Origin: JABMRP01 sp964444795
GTDB taxonomy: Bacteria; Planctomycetota; Planctomycetia; Pirellulales; Thermoguttaceae
Length of the DNA stretch: 10,978 nucleotides
Direction of reading: 5' to 3'
Assembly (NCBI GenBank): GCA_964444795.1
Contig: CAYUIQ010000273.1
Coordinates: forward strand, 1 to 10,978
Shown in pieces: positions 5,123 to 10,978 of the stretch. Position numbers and translations under genes: made by a program. The notes under the pieces were generated by a model. It had not been told where the DNA came from and ran no database searches. It worked only from the letters and a program-made list of their open reading frames with translations. The stretch's first letter is position 1; the number at the start of each line of letters is the position of its first letter.

Positions 5123-7462
5123 TCAGTTACGCCCAGTCCCTTGCAGCCAATCCAACGCCTCCCCCACCTCCTGGATTTGCTCTTCAAGACCTGGGTCGGC
5201 CAACCCCCTGTTGGCAGGATCCGCAATCTCCTGCCCCCTCGTGTACTGGCCCCAGTTGTAATCGTCGTACATCTCCTCAGTCCTTGGATCAGCGGGTTCC
5301 CAACTTTCGGCCGCGCCGTCCTCTCCTGGAACGGCCTCGCAGACGTTATGCACCAACACACCACGAGTCGCCACGCGGTAGACGTGGTCGCCTTCGACCG
5401 TCATGTTGTAGACGCGGTGGGTGCCGGGCACGGGGGCCAGGGATTGCACCGTGAGGCGGCCGGCCACGCCGTCGAGCGTTTCGCCGAGTTGCAGGTCGCG
5501 GACGGAGACGTACGCCTGACGCGTTTCGCTCCAGAATCTGTGGAACCCCGTCGGGCGGATCGTCTCGCGGCGGCCTTGCTTGTCGGTGACCGTCAGCCGC
5601 CAGACATCGGGGTTGAGATGGTTGACCGTCGTCAGCACGACGCGCCCCGGGCCCGGTCCGATTGCCGGGCAGGGCTCGTCGGCGATGACTTCTCCGCAGA
5701 TGGTATCGGGGAGCCCCATCTCGACCAGATCGAGCGGCAGCGGCACCATCGCGCCGACTTGGGCGCCGTATGTGGAGATCCACGCCGGCGGCTGGAGCGT
5801 TTCGACGTTGATCACATCGCGGGTGCCGTCGGGCCAGACCTCGGTCGCCCGCAGACGCACGAGCCGCCAGATGGCCGGGTCGACAGCGGTGGGAGCCGAC
5901 GGGGCGCCGGAAAGCCCGGCGGTCCGATGGGTCACCACCCGCTGCCCGACGCGAATCGTCTCGATCGGCTGCGTCGTGACCGACGGCCCGGCGCTGGCCG
6001 CGACGGCGTGTGCCGCGGACCCCATGTCCGGCGCGGATAGATCAGGTGTGTTACCCGACCAGGCACGGCCAGCCAGCACCGCAGCCACCATCAAGCAGCC
6101 AGCCAGCCACCAGCGACGCCCGCCCGTCGAGTTGTCCGCGATGGGAAATTGCATGCCGTCACGCTCCGTGTTATCGTTCACCCCATTGTACGACCCGGCA
6201 AGCGCCGCGGCCAGACACGCTTCCTCCGGCGGGACCGGTTGATCCTCCCCATCGTCGTCGGGCGTCGGATCGTCCGGCGGCCGGTTTGCCATCTGCTTCC
6301 GCCGCCGTGCCGGCCGCTCGGCCCGCCAGCCCGCCAGACCCATCGCCGCAGCCACGCCGGAGAACCACCACCGCGGGTCCCAGGTGCCCTGACCGCCGGT
6401 TGCCGCACTGGCGATCAACGGTTCGCTGTCGTCCACGCCAACCACCACGGGCGTGCCAGCCACGAAGCATGTGGGGTCCGGGTTGTTGATGTTGTTGATA
6501 TTGTTGACGTTGTTGCCTGCGGCAACGAGTTCCTGGGCCATGCCGAGTGCGTCGCCCTCATCGTACTTGTCGCCCGCATTAAGGAAATGGCCCGATGCTT
6601 CCGCCCCTTGGAGCAATGTGTACGCCGTCTGCGCCGTGCCAGAGGCGCCACACGGATTGTACAACACCTCAATGGCCAGCTTGTTGACGGTTCCCGTTAT
6701 CTGCCCCGTCAAGTAGAGGCCGGAGTCGTAATCGACGCGATCACCGATCAAGCCACGGTAACGCCTCGACAGCTTGCCGGTAAACACATCAATATATCCG
6801 CCGAAGAAGTTGCCTGTGCTGTCCAGCCAGTCGCCGCGTCCCTCGTACGGTGGATTCGGAATCCAGACCGCGCCCTCGGGGAGAGCGCCGGACGAGCCGT
6901 CTGCGTGTCGCCACAACAACCCACTCGGATCCGTCGAACCGACCGGGCGATTCCCCACGTAGCGATACAAATTCGCGTCGCCCGCCGCAAAGCCCAGCGG
7001 GTCGCGGGTGGTGAAGTTGCCGGTGCCCGTATCGTACCAGCGGGCGCGGTAATAGTACAGGCCGGTGGTGGGGTCGAACTCGCGGCCCGTGTAGAGACGG
7101 GTGTTTTCGTAGGAGGAACTGCTGCGGGTGGCGGACCAGTCGGCGTTGTAAATGGTTACCTGGCCGTAGGGGTCGTAGACGTAGCGTTCCAGGACCACGC
7201 CCGTGTCGCTGACCAAGGTGGTGACGTTGCCCAGGGCGTCGGTCAGATAGTAGACGCGGCCGTCGTCGCACGTGTCGTCGGCGTCGGTGTTTTCGTCCCG
7301 CAGCACGGGCGAGTCGACGTACCGGGCCGACCAGACGTATTGGTAACGCGGCTGAAGACTTTCGGCCTGGGCATCGGCGGCGTAACGCCTAGGGGAGATG
7401 GTAAGCGACTTCCAGGTCTGGCATTTCAGCGCGAAGGCGGGCAATGCCCTCCGGCGAGACAT
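5123..7462 (-). CDS. RHS core-Hint tail, orphan fragment of an RHS polymorphic toxin
   Basis: Numbering follows the longest frame (779 residues). Residues ~27-182 are the end of an RHS protein: RYQYVWSARYVD (39-50), the RHS-associated core with YVYDPYGQVT (94-103), LYTGREFDPTTGLYYYRARW (123-142), RDPLGF (153-158) and STDPSGL (176-182). A linker follows, then a pretoxin-type Hint domain: Cys332 in CFVAGTPVV, PIETIRVGQRVVTH (499-512), the T-x-x-H block TGFHRFW (638-644) and the terminal VYNMTVEGDHVYRV...GVLVHN ending His705-Asn706. Hint autoproteolysis would release the 73-residue tail (707-779), which is acidic (18 D/E, 4 K/R) and has no recognised toxin motif. Full RHS proteins usually exceed 1,000 residues; here the RHS homology begins right at the stop of the LRR gene. 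The ATG at 7462 overlaps that gene by 74 nt, has no Shine-Dalgarno, and its first ~25 residues are not RHS-like. The fragment is probably an orphan cassette expressed poorly or only after recombination, or by reinitiation after the LRR stop. Confidence 0.85.
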   Translation of the reverse strand: MSRRRALPAFALKCQTWKSLTISPRRYAADAQAESLQPRYQYVWSARYVDSPVLRDENTDADDTCDDGRVYYLTDALGNVTTLVSDTGVVLERYVYDPYGQVTIYNADWSATRSSSSYENTRLYTGREFDPTTGLYYYRARWYDTGTGNFTTRDPLGFAAGDANLYRYVGNRPVGSTDPSGLLWRHADGSSGALPEGAVWIPNPPYEGRGDWLDSTGNFFGGYIDVFTGKLSRRYRGLIGDRVDYDSGLYLTGQITGTVNKLAIEVLYNPCGASGTAQTAYTLLQGAEASGHFLNAGDKYDEGDALGMAQELVAAGNNVNNINNINNPDPTCFVAGTPVVVGVDDSEPLIASAATGGQGTWDPRWWFSGVAAAMGLAGWRAERPARRRKQMANRPPDDPTPDDDGEDQPVPPEEACLAAALAGSYNGVNDNTERDGMQFPIADNSTGGRRWWLAGCLMVAAVLAGRAWSGNTPDLSAPDMGSAAHAVAASAGPSVTTQPIETIRVGQRVVTHRTAGLSGAPSAPTAVDPAIWRLVRLRATEVWPDGTRDVINVETLQPPAWISTYGAQVGAMVPLPLDLVEMGLPDTICGEVIADEPCPAIGPGPGRVVLTTVNHLNPDVWRLTVTDKQGRRETIRPTGFHRFWSETRQAYVSVRDLQLGETLDGVAGRLTVQSLAPVPGTHRVYNMTVEGDHVYRVATRGVLVHNVCEAVPGEDGAAESWEPADPRTEEMYDDYNWGQYTRGQEIADPANRGLADPGLEEQIQEVGEALDWLQGTGRN
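6059..6370 (-). other. Segment with two membrane-like helices inserted in the Hint domain
   Basis: Between the nucleophile block (Cys332) and the next Hint block (from residue ~499) lie about 150 residues. They include two hydrophobic segments, WWFSGVAAAMGLAGW (365-379) and WWLAGCLMVAAVLAGRAW (451-468). Both are bordered by arginines (RRRKQ, GGRR), and an acidic proline-rich stretch (396-414) lies between them. I recall similar inserts in other planctomycete RHS-Hint proteins, so this may be a family trait. A membrane role is an inference. Confidence 0.55.
6479..6514 (-). repeat. Short Asn-Val/Ile repeat just before the Hint cysteine
   Basis: Residues 317-328 of the RHS frame read NNVNNINNINNP, from a run of near-repeated 9-base units. 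It ends four residues before Cys332 and looks like a low-complexity linker between the RHS tail and the Hint domain, and a possible site of slippage. Confidence 0.6.
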
Positions 7463-8240
7463 GTGTCAACGCCAGATTAACGTACTCCAAGCTGCGGATC
7501 TTCATGATATCCGGTAACCCCGCATCCGTCACCCTCGTGCGCTCACAAGTCAGCGAGCGCAGTTCCGGCAACTCCGCCAGGTAGGCTAAACCCGCATCCC
7601 CGATACTTGTTCTGCCCAAATCGAGGGACTCCAGACGTGTGAGTACTCTCAAGTACCGCAGGCCGGAATCTGATATGTCCGTCCCATCGATCCTGAGCGT
7701 CTGAAGCGTGGTTAGTGTGGAAACATGCTGCAAGGCGGAATTGGTTAGTGGAAGCTCGGAAAGTAACAGTACCTTCAGCTCCGGCAGGCCGGTGAGATGT
7801 TTCAGGTCTTCGTTTCGAACTCCGCTGCCACTGAGCATGAGGAATCTCAGTTTCTTCAGGCCGGCGACATGCTCCAACCCGTTGCCGTGAAAGTGGTGCG
7901 TTGCCAGACTCAATTCCTCGATTGACGGCCAACTTGCCAGATTTGCCATCATTGCGTCGGTTACTTCGGTGTCAATATGCTCAAAGTCGACACGCCACAC
8001 TTCGTCAAGGTGGATGCCAACCCTGACGTGGTGGGAGAACAACTCTTCGATCCGCGGTTCCACGGCTTCGGGTTCGTGTTGGATCTTGTGTCGATCGATT
8101 TCCCAACGGACAACCAAAACCAGGGCAAGTGTTGCCAAGATTACCAGCGGGAGGGATATGGCCAGAATCACACGCGGTCTGACCCAGTGCCTGCCGGGAG
8201 GTTTCACGTCCGCTGGATCCGCGCCGGATTCTGTCGTCAC
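7389..8240 (-). CDS. Membrane-anchored leucine-rich-repeat protein
   Basis: The 283-residue protein has a basic N-terminus, one transmembrane helix (about 24-45, VILAISLPLVILATLALVLV) and a C-terminal leucine-rich-repeat domain from ~105 to the end. The repeats are about 24 residues long, of the form L-x-x-L-x-L-x-x-T-x-I-x-D-x-G-L, for example LESLDLGRTSIGDAGLAYL (203-221). The start is GTG at 8240, chosen because GGAGG lies 6 nt upstream; the next ATG is far inside. The LRR domain should lie on the outer face of the cytoplasmic membrane if the helix is a signal anchor. The natural-looking end (PDLEVAYHLP) suggests the gene is complete. The RHS tail begins right at its TAG stop, so the LRR gene and the RHS fragment abut with no spacer. 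It may be an old immunity gene of a lost toxin, but LRR proteins are common in planctomycetes and no toxin is known for it. Confidence 0.8.
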   Translation of the reverse strand: MTTESGADPADVKPPGRHWVRPRVILAISLPLVILATLALVLVVRWEIDRHKIQHEPEAVEPRIEELFSHHVRVGIHLDEVWRVDFEHIDTEVTDAMMANLASWPSIEELSLATHHFHGNGLEHVAGLKKLRFLMLSGSGVRNEDLKHLTGLPELKVLLLSELPLTNSALQHVSTLTTLQTLRIDGTDISDSGLRYLRVLTRLESLDLGRTSIGDAGLAYLAELPELRSLTCERTRVTDAGLPDIMKIRSLEYVNLALTHVSPEGIARLRAEMPDLEVAYHLP

Positions 8241-8246
8241 GTCAGG

Positions 8247-8251
8247 CCTCC
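8247..8251 (-). promoter_or_regulatory. Ribosome-binding site deciding the LRR gene's GTG start
   Basis: Read on the - strand, GGAGG is followed by CCTGAC and then GTG. Spacing is 6 nt, which makes this GTG the clear start despite not being ATG. Confidence 0.65.
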
Positions 8252-8310
8252 GATCAGATAAGGAGCGTTTAGCATCCCCCGCCAGGGACCATTGCAGGCC
8301 ATCTCAAACA

Positions 8311-8336
8311 CCGGAGGACCTACGTTGGTCCTCCGG
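8311..8336. terminator. Hairpin downstream of the TPR gene
   Basis: CCGGAGGACC (8311-8320) and GGTCCTCCGG (8327-8336) form a perfect 10-bp stem with a 6-nt loop. On the - strand it is followed by TGTTTGAG, a weak T-rich tail. It may end the TPR transcript (212 nt after its stop) or sit in the 5' leader of the LRR gene, whose ribosome-binding site is about 60 nt further on. Confidence 0.4.
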
Positions 8337-8454
8337 GCGGGGTTCCTGTGGTTGATCTGCGCCCGTCCAAAGGCGGAGGGGACCGATTTGGTGAGGATTC
8401 CGGCGGCGTCATCGTCCCAAACAAAGTAGCCTGTCTCCCTTTATCCGTCCATTG

Positions 8455-8486
8455 TGGACCTCCGTTTCTGTTCGAAGTGACTCCGT
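8455..8486 (-). repeat. Second copy of the TPR-gene leader, with no intact gene after it
   Basis: This 32-nt sequence matches 9993-10024 at 29 of 32 positions, including the GGAGG ribosome-binding site. An ATG sits at the same distance (8452-8450) as the real start of the TPR gene, but the frame is ATG-GAC-GGA-TAA. It lies 62 nt past the TPR stop. Confidence 0.7.
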
Positions 8487-8547
8487 CCGCATAGTAGCCT
8501 TCTCGCTACATCGATATGGCGACTATTCGCGAGCAGCCGCCAACTCG

Positions 8548-9990
8548 CTACTTGAGTCTCTGGCCCTGCCTCGCCGCTCTGGCAGCGAACAGGGCCGCGG
8601 CTCTTGCCTGATCTTCTTGTGCTTGCTCTTGATGGCCAAGTTGTTCGTGTGCTCGGGCGCGAAGGGCGAAAGCTTCGGCGCAGCTCGGATCCACGGCAAT
8701 CACCGTGTCGCAGTCGCGAACTGCTGACAGTGGTCTCTTGTGAGTAACTTCGCGCTGCGCGAAGTCAACCATACCGAGTGGCGCCGTCGGATTGACGGCC
8801 ACGGCCTGGGCCAACTCGCGTTTCGCCTCATCGGCGAGGCCTTGCCTGCTGAACACGCATGCTCGTCCTACGAGTGGCCCGTCCGTACGAGGGTCAAGCC
8901 GACTAGAATGGTCGAATGCCGCCAGGGCTTCGTCCAACCGATCGAGAGCGAGCAGCACCGCGCCTCGCCAGAAATTCGCACTCGAGGATTCCGGCCTTAT
9001 CGCAATACCCTTGTCAAGATCTCGCAGCGCTGCCTGGAGTCTTCCGTAGCGGTAGGAAATCTCCCCACGCTGGATAAACGGGTCGGCACGAGTCGGATCA
9101 AGCTTCATTGCGGTTGACACATCGGCGGAAGCACCCAATAAGTCATTCATGTCGATATGCACTTCCGCTCGAAGTAGATATGTTCTTGGCTCATTCGGTG
9201 CCAACTCAACGGCCTTGTTGCAATCGGAGAGCGCCTGGCGAAGACGGCCTCGTGTCCGCAAGTATTCGCCGCGCAAGAAGTAGGCGTCAGTGCAGCCGGG
9301 AGCCAAGCGAATCGTCTCGTTCAACTCGGCAATCGCTTTCTCATCCTCCCCCATGTCCTGGAATAGTAGGGCAGCACGAATAAGCCGCATCTTGGGGTGG
9401 TTGGGTTTCCGGCGCAACGCGGCATCGATGTCGGCAAGCGCTTCCGGATACTTCTGCAACTTCCTGAAGACTATAGACCGGAATCCCAGAGAGTCAGCGT
9501 CATCTGGGGCAAGCTCGATGGCTTTAGTGAGATCGCGCAACGCTTCGTCGAGGAGGCCAGAGTTCAGAAAGAGCCGTGCCCGAAAAGAATACGCCCACTT
9601 TCTGTCAGGACGCAACTCAATTGCCCGCGTGAACGCTACGATTGCGTCATTATTCCGCCGCATCACTATGTAGAGCTTCCCTCTCACGAAATAGGCATCA
9701 ATGTTGTTCGGGTCGATGGCCAGAGCAGCGTCCAGATCCTTTTTCGACATCTCCGGTCTGCCACACTCAAGGTGGGCGATGGCTCGACGTACGTACAAAT
9801 CAGCATTGGCCGGATCGCCCTCAAGTTGCCTGCTCACTTCGGGAATCACGCCTTCCCAAGTCTGCGGAGTGCTGGCTTTCGGCTCCTGAGGCGGACTGGA
9901 AGAGCCGGTCGGGTCGTCCGCACCGCAGGGGATCTCGCACATGACCAACCCTAGCACCGTGGAAAGAAACGCCAGCCTTGGCAACACCAT
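8548..9990 (-). CDS. Secreted TPR protein
   Basis: The 480-residue protein has an N-terminal signal peptide: MVLPR, a hydrophobic core (6-20) and a likely signal peptidase I site after PCGA (residue 24). A short S/P linker (25-42) follows, then about eleven or twelve tetratricopeptide repeats from ~63 to the end. The repeats have the 34-residue period and the A-x-x-x-x-x-x-A-I-x-L-x-P pattern, for example NDAIVAFTRAIELRP (114-128) and DEALRDLTKAIELAP (148-162). TPR arrays mediate protein-protein contacts; the product should act outside the cytoplasm. The ATG at 9990 is chosen because GGAGG lies 6 nt upstream and the signal peptide begins there; the longer frame to 10185 has a 65-residue extension without protein-like character. 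It lies between a gene of unknown type and the LRR/RHS block. An immunity or scaffold role is only a positional guess. Confidence 0.85.
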   Translation of the reverse strand: MVLPRLAFLSTVLGLVMCEIPCGADDPTGSSSPPQEPKASTPQTWEGVIPEVSRQLEGDPANADLYVRRAIAHLECGRPEMSKKDLDAALAIDPNNIDAYFVRGKLYIVMRRNNDAIVAFTRAIELRPDRKWAYSFRARLFLNSGLLDEALRDLTKAIELAPDDADSLGFRSIVFRKLQKYPEALADIDAALRRKPNHPKMRLIRAALLFQDMGEDEKAIAELNETIRLAPGCTDAYFLRGEYLRTRGRLRQALSDCNKAVELAPNEPRTYLLRAEVHIDMNDLLGASADVSTAMKLDPTRADPFIQRGEISYRYGRLQAALRDLDKGIAIRPESSSANFWRGAVLLALDRLDEALAAFDHSSRLDPRTDGPLVGRACVFSRQGLADEAKRELAQAVAVNPTAPLGMVDFAQREVTHKRPLSAVRDCDTVIAVDPSCAEAFALRARAHEQLGHQEQAQEDQARAAALFAARAARQGQRLK

Positions 9991-9992
9991 GA

Positions 9993-10024
9993 TGGACCTC
10001 CGTTTCTGATTGAATTGACTCCGT
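9993..10024 (-). promoter_or_regulatory. Leader and ribosome-binding site of the TPR gene
   Basis: On the - strand this leader contains ACGGAGTCA, then CAGAAACGGAGGTCCA, with GGAGG 6 nt from the ATG. It is the intact counterpart of the copy at 8455-8486. Confidence 0.65.
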
Positions 10025-10292
10025 GATACACTCCGTTCAGAATCCCGTTTCCCGACACAAGGGAAGCTTGCCGGGGACGAAGCACTCGCAATCATGGGAG
10101 TTCGGACACGATCCATGATTTCGAGCATGATGCTTCGGCACCGCCGACAATCCGCCTCTTCACCTTCACTAAAGTAGTTTCCCAAGAAGGTCGCTGTGTC
10201 TCAAGAGCAGTCTGTTACGGATTTTCCCGTATCCGTAACGAAGACTTGGAATGGCCTCCTACGCCTCATCAAGCGCGCTCCCGCCAAACGCG
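10025..10292. other. Intergenic region upstream of the TPR gene
   Basis: The 268 bases between the partial gene at the right edge and the TPR leader hold a hairpin at 10214-10239. The open frame across part of this region is an N-terminal extension of the TPR frame and looks non-coding (rich in R, S and C). A promoter for the TPR gene is expected here, but I cannot point to convincing -35/-10 boxes. Confidence 0.4.
10214..10239. terminator. Hairpin after the right-edge gene
   Basis: GTTACGGAT (10214-10222) and ATCCGTAAC (10231-10239) form a perfect 9-bp stem with an 8-nt loop, 53 nt downstream of the stop of the - strand gene ending at 10293. There is no T-run after it on either strand, so it is a terminator candidate by position only and may be another regulatory or repeat structure. 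Confidence 0.35.
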
Positions 10293-10978
10293 TCACTTCC
10301 TGAAATCAAATTGCACGCCGCCGACGTCAAATGGCACGCCAATGCTGTCTGGTAAATTGCTCCAATCGTAATTGTTCATTGGAACCGCACCCGGACGATC
10401 TCGACCCGATGACCAATCCCACCCCTTTTCTATGTCGATCCCGGCTGTGACTATTATCCGGTCGCCAAAGAACCGTAACCAAGAACTGCGATCAAATGTG
10501 TACCACTCAGTCCTCCCGAGCTTCCCACCCAAGTAGGGGATATTCCACTCAACACGGTGGTCCGGGATCAGCGGCGGGAATCCCGGCTGTGGCAACTTGA
10601 GGGGGCCAAGCCCAAAAACGAGGTCATGCCAGGTCGCTTTCGCGTTCTCCAGGTTCGTCACATCTATCAAGCCCAACCACCTGTCCAACGTACCTCGCTG
10701 CCAATCTGCTTGGATCATGGGCCAGGCCGCGTCCCACGCCGGTGTGCCGTAGGGTTTGACCCAGTCACCAGCCGCACCAAGGGCCCCACTTAGAGCCTCG
10801 TCGCCATACTGCGCGCTCGCCGCCGGGTCAACTACGATCGGTTGTTGGGGGGGAGGGTCGAGGCCAAGCAAATCGCGGCGGATGCTTTCTCCCGGCCCGG
10901 CTGGTGATGTGGAGAGTATTGATCCGCTGGTATCAGCCGGCTCCGAGCCGAAGTTCCTTATCATGTCATCAATTTCGG
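10293..10978 (-). CDS. Unknown protein, C-terminal part (runs off the right edge)
   Basis: The frame is open to the window edge (E-I-D-D precede the first ATG at 10964), so the start lies outside or is uncertain; at least 227 residues are encoded. I do not recognise a family. The N-terminal ~60 visible residues are low-complexity (P, S, G, Q). A middle part (about 70-125) is Trp-rich and probably helical (WPMIQADWQRGTLDRWLGLI), and the end (from ~150) looks beta-rich with many aromatics, finishing GGVQFDFRK. No signal peptide or membrane helix is visible in this part. The proline/serine region before a compact C-terminal domain, and its position upstream of the TPR, LRR and RHS genes, are compatible with the C-terminal end of a large RHS-like or secreted protein, but this is a guess. 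A stand-alone gene starting at 10964 is the alternative; I see no good Shine-Dalgarno there. Confidence 0.6.
   Translation of the reverse strand, partial: EIDDMIRNFGSEPADTSGSILSTSPAGPGESIRRDLLGLDPPPQQPIVVDPAASAQYGDEALSGALGAAGDWVKPYGTPAWDAAWPMIQADWQRGTLDRWLGLIDVTNLENAKATWHDLVFGLGPLKLPQPGFPPLIPDHRVEWNIPYLGGKLGRTEWYTFDRSSWLRFFGDRIIVTAGIDIEKGWDWSSGRDRPGAVPMNNYDWSNLPDSIGVPFDVGGVQFDFRK

Larger units (their letters stand above)
8241..8547. other. Intergenic region with a hairpin and a duplicated leader
   Basis: About 300 bases separate the TPR stop from the LRR start. They hold a duplicate of the TPR leader (8455-8486) with a three-codon frame (8441-8452), a strong hairpin (8311-8336), and a stretch around 8419-8440 containing CAAAGTAGCCTGTCTCCC. 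I recall similar strings in intergenic repeats of planctomycete and verrucomicrobial genomes, sometimes linked to REP-type transposases. No longer gene is visible. Confidence 0.5.

Noticed and set aside
4843..5364. A longer alternative toxin tail by frameshift at the end of the RHS gene
   Set aside because: The alternative - strand frame is only a shifted reading of the RHS tail and the HEAT-like gene, with no toxin-like features, so a simple frameshift does not reveal a hidden toxin.
4961..6040. 359-codon open frame on the + strand
   Set aside because: Antisense to the Hint domain and the HEAT-like gene; the H/R/D-rich composition is typical of a shadow frame.
6149..7480. 443-codon open frame on the + strand
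   Set aside because: Antisense shadow of the RHS-Hint frame in GC-rich DNA; no protein-like motifs.
9991..10185. 65-residue N-terminal extension of the TPR protein
   Set aside because: The ATG at 9990 has a perfect ribosome-binding site and a signal peptide; the extension lacks both and looks non-coding.
1..10978. CRISPR array, tRNA or rRNA genes
   Set aside because: No regularly spaced direct repeats and no tRNA- or rRNA-like segments were seen on reading through both strands.

Overview
This window most likely comes from a planctomycete (Planctomycetota, Pirellulales/Gemmatales-like). I infer this from the GC-rich DNA, the RHS protein with a planctomycete-style Hint (pretoxin-processing) domain, the abundance of LRR, TPR and HEAT-type repeat proteins, and the lipoprotein style. 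No database search was possible, so the taxonomy is an inference.

Layout. The left part (1-1414) is on the + strand. It holds about 530 bases without a convincing gene, including a strong palindrome, then a 50-codon fragment that resembles the N-terminus of a larger protein, then a class I SAM-dependent methyltransferase. From 1494 to the right edge every supported gene is on the - strand. In transcription order (right to left) these are: a gene running off the right edge (10293-10978); a secreted TPR protein (8548-9990); a membrane-anchored leucine-rich-repeat protein (7389-8240); an RHS core-Hint tail lacking the front of the usual RHS protein (5123-7462); a small HEAT-like protein (4619-5095) starting 27 nt after the RHS stop; a lipoprotein (3545-4246); and a two-domain GT2-GT4 glycosyltransferase (1494-3464) that converges on the methyltransferase.

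Interpretation. The 4.6-10.98 kb block looks like an RHS/polymorphic-toxin array. The RHS homology begins immediately after the LRR stop codon, with no credible start of its own, as expected for an orphan (displaced) RHS tip cassette. The HEAT-like protein sits where an immunity gene would be. The LRR and TPR proteins may be remnants of earlier toxin-immunity pairs, but such proteins are common in planctomycetes and the link is only positional. The tail after the Hint Asn is only 73 residues, very acidic, and has no toxin motif I recognise. A near-identical 32-nt ribosome-binding leader occurs in front of the TPR gene and again just after its stop, where it leads only to a three-codon reading frame. 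This suggests a duplication or the loss of a gene.

The methyltransferase and glycosyltransferase may both act in surface glycan or glycoconjugate synthesis, but they are convergent and not an operon. The methyltransferase frame has a TAG followed by 45 more open codons that look like coding sequence.
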